Shown here: in pieces, positions 54,991-64,000 of the stretch
Layout: each line of letters starts with the position of its first letter
How positions within the stretch are numbered: position 1 is the first letter of the stretch
Assembly (NCBI GenBank): GCA_027923505.1
Contig: BROI01000027.1
Span: 233,501 to 297,500, forward strand
DNA: 64,000 nucleotides
Source of the DNA: Mayamaea pseudoterrestris
Taxonomy: Eukaryota; Bacillariophyta; Bacillariophyceae; Sellaphorales; Sellaphoraceae
Reading direction: 5' to 3'
Program-made: the position numbers and the translations under genes
The notes under the pieces: generated by a model
Told to the model about the DNA's origin: nothing
Database searches by the model: none
What the model saw: the letters and a program-made list of their open reading frames with translations, nothing else

Positions 54991-55559
54991 TTGACGCGAT
55001 TCAACGAGCGAGCACGATTCACTTAACGCTAGCGTTCTACAAGAAAGTCATCTGGCTGCTCGAAATGGACGCAGAAGTCTGGACAGGTTTCACAACGATA
55101 CGACATTACGCTGACGCTTTCTCCGGAAGATTCAGATACAGAGGTAATGAGAATGATTGCCATCAAGAAACACATGGGGCAACACGACTCGGAAGACAAT
55201 TTCGCGAGTTGTACGCGCACTCAGAAGAGTGCTGCATCAAGTTACAAAAACCCATCGACGAGAGCAACCAGTGAGTAGGGAAAAAGAGGGCTGGGGCGCG
55301 AAAGCGGTTATCGGAACGGTAGGATCATGAAGAAACCTCACGGAGCGTGAAGGATGAAGTCTGGTTGGAGATGAAGTTTGATCAGCGAAAAGCAGTTGAA
55401 GGACAGCGACGGCGCCCAAGACACGAAAGGATGGCGACCGCGCAACCAACAGGACGGACGACCAGACGCAAGTCAACGCGGCGCATCAAGAGCGTCACGC
55501 GACGGAATAGAAGGAACGATCACGCGTGCTTCCTGGCACGATTAATATTCAGCCCGCAT

Positions 55560-56100
55560 ATGGATGTCAGTCCAAACGTGGGGTTTGCAAGTGGAACAGT
55601 GCGAGTACTACAACAGAGAAGAATCGGACGACCGATAACACGGACGAGGTACATTCAGTCAACATGCGCGGCCACGGCGCCAACGAGGGATCAAGCCCAT
55701 AAGGGCGAAAGGTTATGCGGAGAGACATGCTCGTCGTTTTCAAACGAAGCGAGTATTAGGTATTGAGATCATATTGTCCCAGCTCTCAAGATTGGCACTG
55801 CAGCTGGACTGGCAAAGACCCTAGTGGCGAAACCATTCTGCTTCTGTGTCACCAGTATGCTTTAAAGCCAGAGGACCGACGACCCGTCCGAATCATTGGG
55901 GACATTGGGGTCGAATATTCCACATTTTTGAAGAAATAATAAAGTACTTGCCATTGGCAATTCGCGATGGCCTGGTGTATCTGGACGTTACAACCACGTC
56001 GAGATTTGGATAAGTATCCGACCGTAGGAGCCGGGGACCGAGTTTACTGTGAGCACGCACGAGACGATTTCTCTTAACGAGACGAATGGATCTTGAATCG
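55560..56100 (+). pseudogene. Protease-linked region of element C
   Basis: Fragments GTAAGLAKTL, ETILLLCHQYALKPEDRRP and IRDGLVYLDVTTTSRFG match, by eye, the region after the protease in algal Copia elements (the DGLPY-L-x-x-RP-T/E pattern). Broken frames. Confidence 0.5.
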
Positions 56101-56439
56101 ATTCAATGACGTATCACGCACCGCAATCGCCAACGCGAAGCAGGACGAATTGAGCAGATCAATCGTGGAAGCCAGTTTTCACCGTTTTGCGGGAAGCTAA
56201 GAAGCAAGGAACCGGACCAAGGAAGGGTCCCGAAGGTCAACAGATTTACTCACAGAAGATGGTATCCTCCGCACACCGATTACCATTTCACACAAAGCCG
56301 AATTGGCGCAACATTCGCCACGACACGAACACTCGACACGCCAGTTGATGATGGAATTTAGGGCATGGGGAGTACTAAGATGCACTTTGTTGAATTTTAC
56401 ACGCGCGGTTACCCGAAGTGAAGTCGGAGAGCGAAATGT

Positions 56440-56990
56440 CAAACGCGTTAGAGTGATTTTATCCCGAAGTGGGCGTTTCCTAACGGGACTGCTCAGCGAC
56501 AATGCCAAGTCGGGAGACTGGCAAGGCTGTGAGGATTGTCGATTACGATATTCCCGGAAAAGCAGAAGATGAAAACATAAGCCAATGATGGAGAACCTCC
56601 AACGAGATTCAGTTGTTTTTGCTGATTAACGTAATCATGATACTAAACGCCCCGCGAGAAATCGATGGGACGCCAAGGAGGTTGTTTCGAAATCGGATAT
56701 TTCGCCTTTGTTACATTCTCAAGTGGTGGGAACTGGCCACGTTTGAGGCGCAGGGGAGTTTTTCGGCGGTACGATCTGGCAACGGGGGATTGGTGTATGC
56801 AGAGAATAGGGTCCGCACATGACTTTTCTCGCTCTGACGACGACCAGGGATTCCGCCAACGTGGTTGCAGTATTGTTACCACGAGAGTTGCCTTCCTTCC
56901 TGAGTCTGGAGGGGAGATTTCTGAAGAAGCTACACGCGCAAGCGAGCAAATTTTTGAAACTCCAGATCTCGCGACAGGACGCTACTAGGC
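56440..56990 (+). pseudogene. Integrase of element C
   Basis: LLSDNAKSGDWQGCEDCRLRY carries the second catalytic Asp region (SDNAK). After a frame change, ILKWWELATFEA and the following RSGN-GLVYAENR part correspond to the integrase C-terminal end before the chromo-like/RT part. Confidence 0.6.
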
Positions 56991-57489
56991 ACGCATGTGA
57001 CAGAAAGCAGTCACGATAACTACGAAGGAACGACGACGAAACAATTCGATGGCGAACCACGCCAACGTACCAGCGAAGTTCTTCAGAAGGGCTGAGCAAG
57101 AATCAGGGAATAAATGCCCTCTGTTCCTCTCCAAGCGAACCCATCGGACGCACGTTCGTAAGGGAACACGCAACGGTCAGAAAATGCGGAGCGACTGTAT
57201 GCGAATATATCGAAGTACGCGATAACGAGCTACTCAAACGACGAAAGGTTTCCTAACCAAATGGGAGAGGAGCCAGCGAAAGACTTAATAAGTTACAACG
57301 AACTGTCGGATTAATCGAACGACAGATGGACGAAGATATACGAAACGATCCGCGACTCAGTGGGTATTCACGAAGGTAATCGGACACGAGCTTAATTTGA
57401 AACCGAACGATCCGACATACAAAGGGAAGTTCAAGTAACGTTTTCGTCGAATGGACTGACGGAACGACGAGCGGGAGCCTCTCGCGATC

Positions 57490-58310
57490 ATGAAGAAGGA
57501 CGATCCGATAACGATCGCAGAGTATGGACTCAAGCACGGCTTACTCGACAAGCCAGGATGGAAGCAGCTGAGCATTACACTCGAAGCGGAAAGAAGTTTC
57601 CGACAGATGGTAACAGCGGCGAAACGAAAATCGAAAAAGCAAACGGCGTACGCTTACAAATCCGTAAGGTTGCCGCGCAATTATAAAGATCGAAAGCTCG
57701 ACGAGATCAACGGCAACACGCTGTGGACGGATTGCGATTCGAACGGAATTAAATCAGATAAATGATTACGACACGCTCGCAGATCAAGGAGTCGGTAAGG
57801 TTATGCCGGCGCCGTGGAAACGAATAAACGTGCACATGATATTCGATGTCAAGCACGATTTGCGACGGAAAGCGACTCGTTGCAGGAGGACATATGACAG
57901 AGCCGCCGAAGGATTCAGTTTACTCGGGCGTTGTGTCATTGCGAAGTCTACGAATGGTAGCGATGTTAGCGGGAACTCAACGGTCTGGAACTGTGGGCAG
58001 CTGACGTCGGCAACGCATACTTGGAAGAACGAAAAGAGAAGGTTTATATCGTGGCAGGTCCGGAGTTCGGGGAGCTCGAGGTCACACGCTCACGATCGTG
58101 AAGGCATTATACGGTTTCGCACGTCAGGCGCACGCTGGCACGAAGCACTTTGCAGACACGCTCCGCGACATTGGCTTCATGCCGTGTATCGCAGAACCCG
58201 GACGGTGGATGCGCGATAAAAGCACGCACTACGAATACGTTTGTGTGTATGTCGACGATTTAGCGATAGCGATGAAGAATCCAGGAACTAACGGATCTTT
58301 TAATTGAGAA
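57490..58310 (+). pseudogene. Reverse transcriptase of element C
   Basis: DPITIAEYGLKHGLLDKPGWKQL, then VHMIFDVKHDLRRKA at 57825-57880, VVSLRSLRMVAML-like text, and MKALYGFARQAHAGTKHFADTLRDIGF at 58098. EYVCVYVDDLAIAMK contains the catalytic YVDD (about 58245-58256). Several frameshifts and a stop soon after (58307). Confidence 0.8.
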
Positions 58311-58694
58311 CTACAACTACAAGTTGAAGGGCGTCGGTCCATTGGCATATCATTTTGGGCGCAGACGTTTGGCGAGACGACGACGCGTACTCTGCTTCGG
58401 AGCGAAGAAGTACGTCACAAGACTACTAGCGAACTACAAAGAAATGTTCGGGAACCGCGACCGCAGAAAGTCCACTACGCGCCGGCGATCATCCGAACTC
58501 GACGAAACGAAAGAACTTGACGACGACGGATTGCGAGTATCACTCGATAATTGGTGCGTTGCAATGGGCAGTAAGGTTATGTCGATTCGATATTCACTGT
58601 GCTGTCATGACTATGGGGAGATTCCGAGCTGCGCCACGAGCGGGGCACTTTGAACGGTTGAAGCATATTTGCGGATACTTACGAAGATACCCGG

Positions 58695-59315
58695 ATGGAG
58701 CGATTCGATTCAACGTTTCGATTCCAACGGACGAGCGATACGCGACAGTTGACAAGATGGATTGGGATTACAGTGTCGTACGGCAAGATCTGCGAAGAGC
58801 TTCACGTGAACATGCCCACGCCGCGCGGCAAGGCGGTGCGAATGTCAACGTTCGAAGATGCGAACCTGTACCACGATTACACGACGGGACGGGCAGCGAT
58901 GGGCATGCTACACATGTTGAATGGAACAGTCGTTGATTGGTTTTCGAAACGCCAAGCGACGGTCGAGACGGCGACGTACGGCTCGGAGTTTGTAGCAGCG
59001 AGAGTGAGCACGGAGCAGATCATGGATCTTCGCTTCACGCTACGCATGTTGGGAGTTCCGCTCGACGGACCTTCATGGATGTTTGGAGACAACAAGTCGG
59101 TAACGCAAAGCAGCAACCTACCGCACTCTAGTCTGACGAAGCGACACAATGCACTGGCATTTCACCGTGTACGCGAAGCGATTGCGGCGGGAATTATTAA
59201 TTTCAACCACATCATGGGAACGACAAACCCGGCGGATGTACTTACCAAGTTTCTTCCACGGGCTACGGCAAGCAAGCACTTAAAGAACCTGCTCTTCAAG
59301 GAATCTAACTATTAG
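58695..59315 (+). pseudogene. RNase H end of element C pol
   Basis: Open for 206 codons. It has KICEELHVNMPTPRGKAVRM, then VDWFSKRQATVETATYGSEF, ARVSTEQIMDLRFTLRMLG, PSWMFGDNKSVTQSSNLP, LTKRHNALAFHRVREAI and NPADVLTKFLPRATASKHL. The domain looks intact and the stop at 59315 lies just before the polypurine tract. Confidence 0.85.
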
Positions 59316-59324
59316 GTATGACTT

Positions 59325-59600
59325 GAGGGGAGTTGCAGGATGCGAACGAAAACAGCGAAAATCGGGCAAGTCACACCGAATGTCCGATAGGGTGACACAG
59401 CGGCACTCGCGGCTCACCACAGCCTCACGATCGCGTGATGCGTGGCAGCGACGGCTTCGAAGCGATTCAACAAGTATATTGCTGAAACTAGTGCGATATA
59501 GAGTAGAAACAAGCAGACTTACTAAGCTTGAAGAGTTAAGAAAGCGATTTATTCGTCTCTCGTATTGTAGCAACTGCAAGCTTGGATTGGCCATCCAAGG
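59325..59600 (+). repeat. Polypurine tract and truncated LTR of element C
   Basis: GAGGGGAG (59325-59332) is followed by TGCAGGATGCG, the likely LTR start at 59334. About 265 bp of LTR remain before Gypsy sequence takes over; the exact junction is not defined. Confidence 0.6.
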
Positions 59601-62600
59601 ACAGCTACAAGCGAAAGGTGCAACGATTTGATTTACAAGTTACAAGTGACGCCTGGACGCCTCCACTGCTCGCCTTGTTTCAAGAGCTCAAAGACGCCAT
59701 CACCTCATCGCCATGCCTTGCTCGCGCCAACGCCAACAAGCCCTTCTTTCTGCGCACAGACTGGGCCAAGCATGGCTTTGGCGTGGCTTTGTTACAACCT
59801 GACGACAGTGACGCCTCCAAAGCCGCGCTCGTGGCAATGGAACGCGGCGAGACATGCGTTTTTGACAAAACACTTACTGGACCGCGTCTACGTCCCATTA
59901 TGTTTCTTGCCAGGCGTTGTGAACCCAAGGAGGAGCATTATCACAGCATGGTTGGAGAGGCGGCGTGCGGACGGTGGGCAATCAGTAAGCTGCGCTATTA
60001 TTTGTGGGGCAAGAAATTTTACTGGATTACGGACTGCAGCGCCATCAAGGCACTTGTCGAGTATGAAGGCGACAATCATCTCCTTCGTCGCTGGGCAATG
60101 GACTTGCTTGGATACTCTTTTGATATTCTGCATCGGCCAGAGCGCATGATGAAGGATGTGGATGCTTTGGCACGGCATTACGACCCGTTGGTAAAAGCAT
60201 ACGTGCTCCACGCGCAGCAATTGCGTGAAGAGTCCTTTGCTTCTTCACCACAATCTTTTCTGCCTGTCGCACTCTCTCGCCTGGACGCCAAAGGAGGTCT
60301 CTCCACCACTCCAGCGTCTGCGACGTCCTTCCTCTTAGCAGCCACGCCATCTTCTCCAACCCCATTTCCTGCTGCGACAATGCACACTCATTGCACTATC
60401 TTAGCAAGCCATGGCAAACGCGCTGAACTAGCACATCAGGCTACACCTACTGCAGAAGAGCAGCTGCGTTTCAGTCATACCTCGGTTCGCTTTCAATTTT
60501 GCCCACCACTGATAGCGCGTGATGGTTTCTGTCAAGACAGTGACTTTCACCAAATGGCGGACGCTTGTGCCAACGCATTGCAAATGTCCTGGTTATCTTA
60601 TGGCAGCACTCCAGGAGCCGCTACTGCCAGTCTCGCAGTTTTGCCACCGACCAATTTGCTGTTTTTGGAGCGTTCAGCAGCACGTTTAGCCACTGCTCGC
60701 GCGCTCAATCCCGTATCTACCTGCCGTCTCTGCCCGTCTCTCAGGACGCTGCTTTCCGACACCTCTTTGCTTCATGGCTTTGATACTCTCCTGGGCTATG
60801 ATGCTACTTACTCGCCAGCAGACGGCTCTCATGACGACTGGATTACTATGCAGCTTGCCGCATTGCAGATGCTCCATCACCGCTGTAACCTGCACGGTTT
60901 TCTTTTATTCCTTCCTTTGCCCTGCAATCCTTTGGTCACGACTGGTCCTTCGCCTGCTCCTTTGGAATCACTTCTCCTTGCACATGCTCAACGTGAGGAC
61001 TCTCTTTGGACGACAACTACTTCCGTCCTCGCTAGTCATCAATTTGGCGATAATTTGTTTCGACAGACGATTGTCTTTCAAGGCGTCGCGCTCCACACAC
61101 ACGCTGAGCTTGCACTTCAGCTGCCTCTCCCATTGCTCTCCATGCCACCGCCCTACTCTCTCTTCTTGGATGACTTTATGAGTGATTGCCCCACTGCCAG
61201 CGCCACTGCCGACGTGCGTGTCACTCACTCGCCAGGCATCAGCAAGCAGCCAACGTACCCCTGTGCCATAGCGCAATTCCCTTGTGCTACTGGTGCTACC
61301 ATACCCATCTTACACCCTGAATTCCCCGCTTGCATACCACCGCTACGTCCAGAGTCTCCTTTCTCAGGAAGCTTCGCCATTCCCTTTCAACACCCCGATG
61401 GCGTTACAGACTTTCGGCCTTGCGCTCCACACGAATTACTGGGCATGCTTTCGCTGTCCGACACAGTGCAAGCAGCAGTCCTGTCTCTTTCTCTTCCAGA
61501 GCAGTTTTTACTTATCCAAGAATGTGTTGGTGTTTGCTGCTTCTCCGCTGTGCTTGCCACATTCTCGCAAGCGCTTTGCAACGCGCATTCTGATACTGCC
61601 TCAGCGTCCATGCCTACTGCCTCTCTCTTTGCCAACACTGCCGTCATTTGCCTTACAGCCACCAATTTGATCCCGTCACCCGCTCAATGGACAGCCGCTT
61701 ATGACTCCGATGAGGAATGCGCGCTGATTTTGACCAAGATACGCGAGGCAACCCCTTGGACAGCACCTGAGTTGCTTCGCGTCAACGAGTTGTTTCGCCC
61801 CCTGCTTCGCGCCAATCAATTCTGGATCGAGAATGAGCGCCTTATGTGTCTTAAACCTGTCCTTCGCGACCAGCGTGCCATTCAACTAATAGTGGTCCCT
61901 CACTCTCTCCGTCGGCGTGTCTTTGAAGCATTTCATTCCACACCCTGTGCTGGTCACATGGGCGAGCGCAAAACCTTCCTGCGCCTTCGTCTACGTTTTC
62001 TCTGGCCAAACTTGAAGCGTTTTGTGGAGCAAGCAATTCGCCGTTGCCCTGAATGTGTGTTGGCAAATGCTGTCCATCGGCCTGCTACCACTCTTTTGCA
62101 CGGCACCGTTCTGGAGCAGCCAATGGCGCTCCTTCACATAGATGCATATGCTCCTGGCGTTACTACCTCATTTCAAGGTGGTTACACGGGCCTTTTGACT
62201 GTGGTTTGTGACTTAACTGGTTTTGTTGTCGTCATTCCCTTTATCAAGGCCACAGCCGCGGCCTTTGCTTGTCATTTTTGCGCGGATGTGCTATTTAAAT
62301 ATGGCATTTGCTCTCGAGTCGTTATTGACGATGACAGCAAGTTTAAAGGCTACTTTAAAGACATGTGCGCCGCCCTGCAACTTGACTATTTAGTCCTTGC
62401 CAGAGGCAATCATCAAGGCTGTCGTTGTGAGCGCTTTCATCGCTACTTGAATAAAGTACTCACCATTGAGTGCTCCAAGCGCCGCAGCAATCAAGTCTAT
62501 GTGGAAGTCGCTGCCCTCGCAGCTTACGCTTCCAATTCTATGCCAATTGAAGGCACTGATATTGTACGCAGCTACGTGGTTTGTGGGCGCGTCTTCCGCT

Positions 62601-63868
62601 TTCCTCTGGAAGTTGCCATGGACGCTCTACCCGAACCAACCGATGACCAAGCTTTGAGCGTCCAACGCTACTTGGCTGGCCTCAGTGAGGATCATGCCTT
62701 GTGCCGTGATATTCTGCTGCTACTTGTAGACGAACGCCGCAACTTGCATCGTGAACGCATCAACGCCGCGCGTAAACCTCGCACCTTTCAAGTTGGCGAC
62801 AAAGTGGCTGTCCAAGTGCAAGTACAAAGTGACGCTGCTCAAGGGCGTGTTGGCAAGCTGGTTTATAACTTTAAAGGTCCCTTTGAAGTCATTGCCGCGC
62901 CAGGGCATGACTCTTATGATGTACGCAAACTCAACGATCCTACCAGTGCACCTCGGCACGTCAAAGGCAGCTCCCTCGTGCCACTACCGCCTGTTCTACA
63001 ACCATGCGCTCCCATTGATTCCATTGATTACCGCTACTTAAATCAAGATCGCGCACCTGTATTGCATCCATTGAAAGACGCGCTCGGCATTGACTCCTAC
63101 AACCACCTCTGGTTGCATGGAGAAGATCCGCCGCCTCCTGCTCCTGATGACCCCTCTCCGCTTACTCCTTTCGTGGTCGACGCTACTAATCCAGCAGTTC
63201 CAACCATTGACGCTCTAAATGAGGAGTTGACGTTAGGTATTGATGCGCCACCACTTGCTGACCCTGCTCTTACAGCTCCAGCCAGCAAACGCGCCCGCCC
63301 ACTGCGTCACGATGATCCTAGTGTTTGCTGTCCCGATCCCCGAGCATTGTTCCATGCCATTCAACGTTCCACGGATCGCCTCTTCTTTGTCACCTTTGTG
63401 GCAGCTGAAACACTCAATCCCAAGTTGCACTTAGTCCAGATTGATCTCCTTGCGTCGGCGCAGGCTGACGAGACGCAGCACTACAAAGACACAGGCATCT
63501 ACTACTGTGAGTTCCTTGTCAGTAAAGGCTCCGATGAGCAGCTCCCATGGAACCAACGTCGCTGGCGCACTGAATGGCGGGAGTACACCGTCGACACGGA
63601 CGGCAAACTTTTGCTCAGTGAAAAGCGCTCCGAATTTCAAGCTCAACGTATTCCCGACCACAGCAAGTACATTGCCACTGCCAGCCCAATTCCGTTAACA
63701 GACCCAGCCAGCTTTGTTTTTGGGCCATTTGACTTCGCTGACCCTGGCCTCACGCCATTAGGCCGCTCTAAAGGTCGCGAACGCATCCCCGACCACATCT
63801 GGCAACGTCTTCAAGCAGTCATCGCGCACCGGAATGATGTGGACATGCCCCCATTGGCGCTCTCCTAA
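59582..63868 (+). CDS. Ty3/Gypsy pol (element D): RNase H - insert - integrase, 5'-truncated
   Basis: Uninterrupted frame of 1,428 codons. Recognisable homology starts near 59650 in the connection/RNase H part (LFQELKDAITSSPCLARANA, FFLRTDWAKHGFGVALLQP, EHYHSMVGEAACGRWAISKLRYYLWG, YWITDCSAIKAL). The RT palm lies upstream of the break and is missing. Residues about 215-710 form a long insert with no standard retroelement domain. The integrase follows: zinc-binding HSTPCAGH...CPEC; DDE residues Asp854 (LLHIDAYAPG), Asp916 (VVIDDDSKF) and Glu950 (CERFHR). A GPF/Y-like end (LVYNFKGPFEVIAAPG) and a C-terminal tail of about 250 residues end at WQRLQAVIAHRNDVDMPPLALS. The annotated start is only the first open ATG, not a real initiation site. 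It is far better preserved than A-C, so it is probably the youngest insertion. Confidence 0.88.
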   Translation: MDWPSKDSYKRKVQRFDLQVTSDAWTPPLLALFQELKDAITSSPCLARANANKPFFLRTDWAKHGFGVALLQPDDSDASKAALVAMERGETCVFDKTLTGPRLRPIMFLARRCEPKEEHYHSMVGEAACGRWAISKLRYYLWGKKFYWITDCSAIKALVEYEGDNHLLRRWAMDLLGYSFDILHRPERMMKDVDALARHYDPLVKAYVLHAQQLREESFASSPQSFLPVALSRLDAKGGLSTTPASATSFLLAATPSSPTPFPAATMHTHCTILASHGKRAELAHQATPTAEEQLRFSHTSVRFQFCPPLIARDGFCQDSDFHQMADACANALQMSWLSYGSTPGAATASLAVLPPTNLLFLERSAARLATARALNPVSTCRLCPSLRTLLSDTSLLHGFDTLLGYDATYSPADGSHDDWITMQLAALQMLHHRCNLHGFLLFLPLPCNPLVTTGPSPAPLESLLLAHAQREDSLWTTTTSVLASHQFGDNLFRQTIVFQGVALHTHAELALQLPLPLLSMPPPYSLFLDDFMSDCPTASATADVRVTHSPGISKQPTYPCAIAQFPCATGATIPILHPEFPACIPPLRPESPFSGSFAIPFQHPDGVTDFRPCAPHELLGMLSLSDTVQAAVLSLSLPEQFLLIQECVGVCCFSAVLATFSQALCNAHSDTASASMPTASLFANTAVICLTATNLIPSPAQWTAAYDSDEECALILTKIREATPWTAPELLRVNELFRPLLRANQFWIENERLMCLKPVLRDQRAIQLIVVPHSLRRRVFEAFHSTPCAGHMGERKTFLRLRLRFLWPNLKRFVEQAIRRCPECVLANAVHRPATTLLHGTVLEQPMALLHIDAYAPGVTTSFQGGYTGLLTVVCDLTGFVVVIPFIKATAAAFACHFCADVLFKYGICSRVVIDDDSKFKGYFKDMCAALQLDYLVLARGNHQGCRCERFHRYLNKVLTIECSKRRSNQVYVEVAALAAYASNSMPIEGTDIVRSYVVCGRVFRFPLEVAMDALPEPTDDQALSVQRYLAGLSEDHALCRDILLLLVDERRNLHRERINAARKPRTFQVGDKVAVQVQVQSDAAQGRVGKLVYNFKGPFEVIAAPGHDSYDVRKLNDPTSAPRHVKGSSLVPLPPVLQPCAPIDSIDYRYLNQDRAPVLHPLKDALGIDSYNHLWLHGEDPPPPAPDDPSPLTPFVVDATNPAVPTIDALNEELTLGIDAPPLADPALTAPASKRARPLRHDDPSVCCPDPRALFHAIQRSTDRLFFVTFVAAETLNPKLHLVQIDLLASAQADETQHYKDTGIYYCEFLVSKGSDEQLPWNQRRWRTEWREYTVDTDGKLLLSEKRSEFQAQRIPDHSKYIATASPIPLTDPASFVFGPFDFADPGLTPLGRSKGRERIPDHIWQRLQAVIAHRNDVDMPPLALS

Positions 63869-64000
63869 TCTTCAACTTTTCCATGTCTGCTGCCGCCGTC
63901 CCACCCTCGACGCTTGCACTCAGCGCATTGTCATCACTCGCCTGCCACCAAATTTTTTCCATCGCCGCACCTATGCGTCATAACGCTGCGACACGTCTTC
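63869..64000 (+). other. Sequence 3' of the Gypsy pol
   Basis: 132 bp to the window edge, T/C-rich; no polypurine tract or LTR start recognised. The rest of element D lies outside. Confidence 0.4.

Larger units (their letters stand above)
54990..59600 (+). mobile_element. Copia element C, second family, 5'-truncated
   Basis: A different Copia family from A/B in the same orientation as B2. Remnants in order: a possible gag/protease start (55.0-55.6 kb, unclear), a protease-linked region, integrase, RT with YVDD, RNase H, polypurine tract and the start of an LTR cut off by the Gypsy element. No 5' LTR is seen. Coding is broken by numerous indels up to about 58.7 kb. Confidence 0.8.

Overview
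The window is nuclear DNA of a photosynthetic stramenopile, most likely a pennate diatom. The reasons are short GT-AG introns (57-141 bp), a membrane LRR protein of the diatom kind, a PEP carboxylase with a mitochondrial-type leader, a plant/stramenopile-type FUN14 protein with an EF-hand, and Copia elements with the diatom protease-integrase-RT arrangement. The species cannot be named from sequence alone. || Left half (1-29.6 kb) is gene-dense euchromatin with 13 host genes. In order they are: ammonium transporter (partial, -), soluble LRR protein (-), FUN14/EF-hand protein (-), BTB/T1 protein (+, apparent frameshift), insulysin-type zinc peptidase (-), V-ATPase subunit d (+), membrane aspartyl protease (-, apparent frameshift), LRR transmembrane protein (-), glycerol dehydrogenase (-, intronless), DHX29-like DEAH helicase (-, six exons), sulfatase (+, intronless), PEP carboxylase (-, three exons) and a DsbA/FrnE-like oxidoreductase (-). 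Three divergent pairs share short promoters: FUN14/BTB (which carries a 41-43 bp minisatellite), insulysin/V-ATPase d, and helicase/sulfatase. The genes are housekeeping, secretory and carbon/nitrogen metabolism genes; nothing suggests they form one pathway. || Middle (about 29.63-39.25 kb) is a satellite array of about 57 head-to-tail units of 169 bp. Each unit carries a 19-bp dyad and a hairpin with a 10-bp stem. Higher-order repeats of about 1,013 bp and 2,195 bp are visible, and the left-edge units are the most diverged. || Right (39.25-64 kb) is a retrotransposon cluster. Decayed Copia element A (- strand) abuts the satellite. A 387-bp spacer follows, holding a fragment that resembles a non-LTR reverse transcriptase. 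Then comes a 4,501-bp Copia segment present twice in perfect tandem (B1, B2; + strand, same family as A, head-to-head with it), a truncated second Copia family (C, +), and a 5'-truncated Ty3/Gypsy element (D, +) whose 1,428-codon pol frame is open and has an unusual insert of about 490 residues between RNase H and integrase. Satellite plus nested retroelements looks like centromeric, pericentromeric or other heterochromatin. This is an inference from structure, and chromatin data would be needed to show it.
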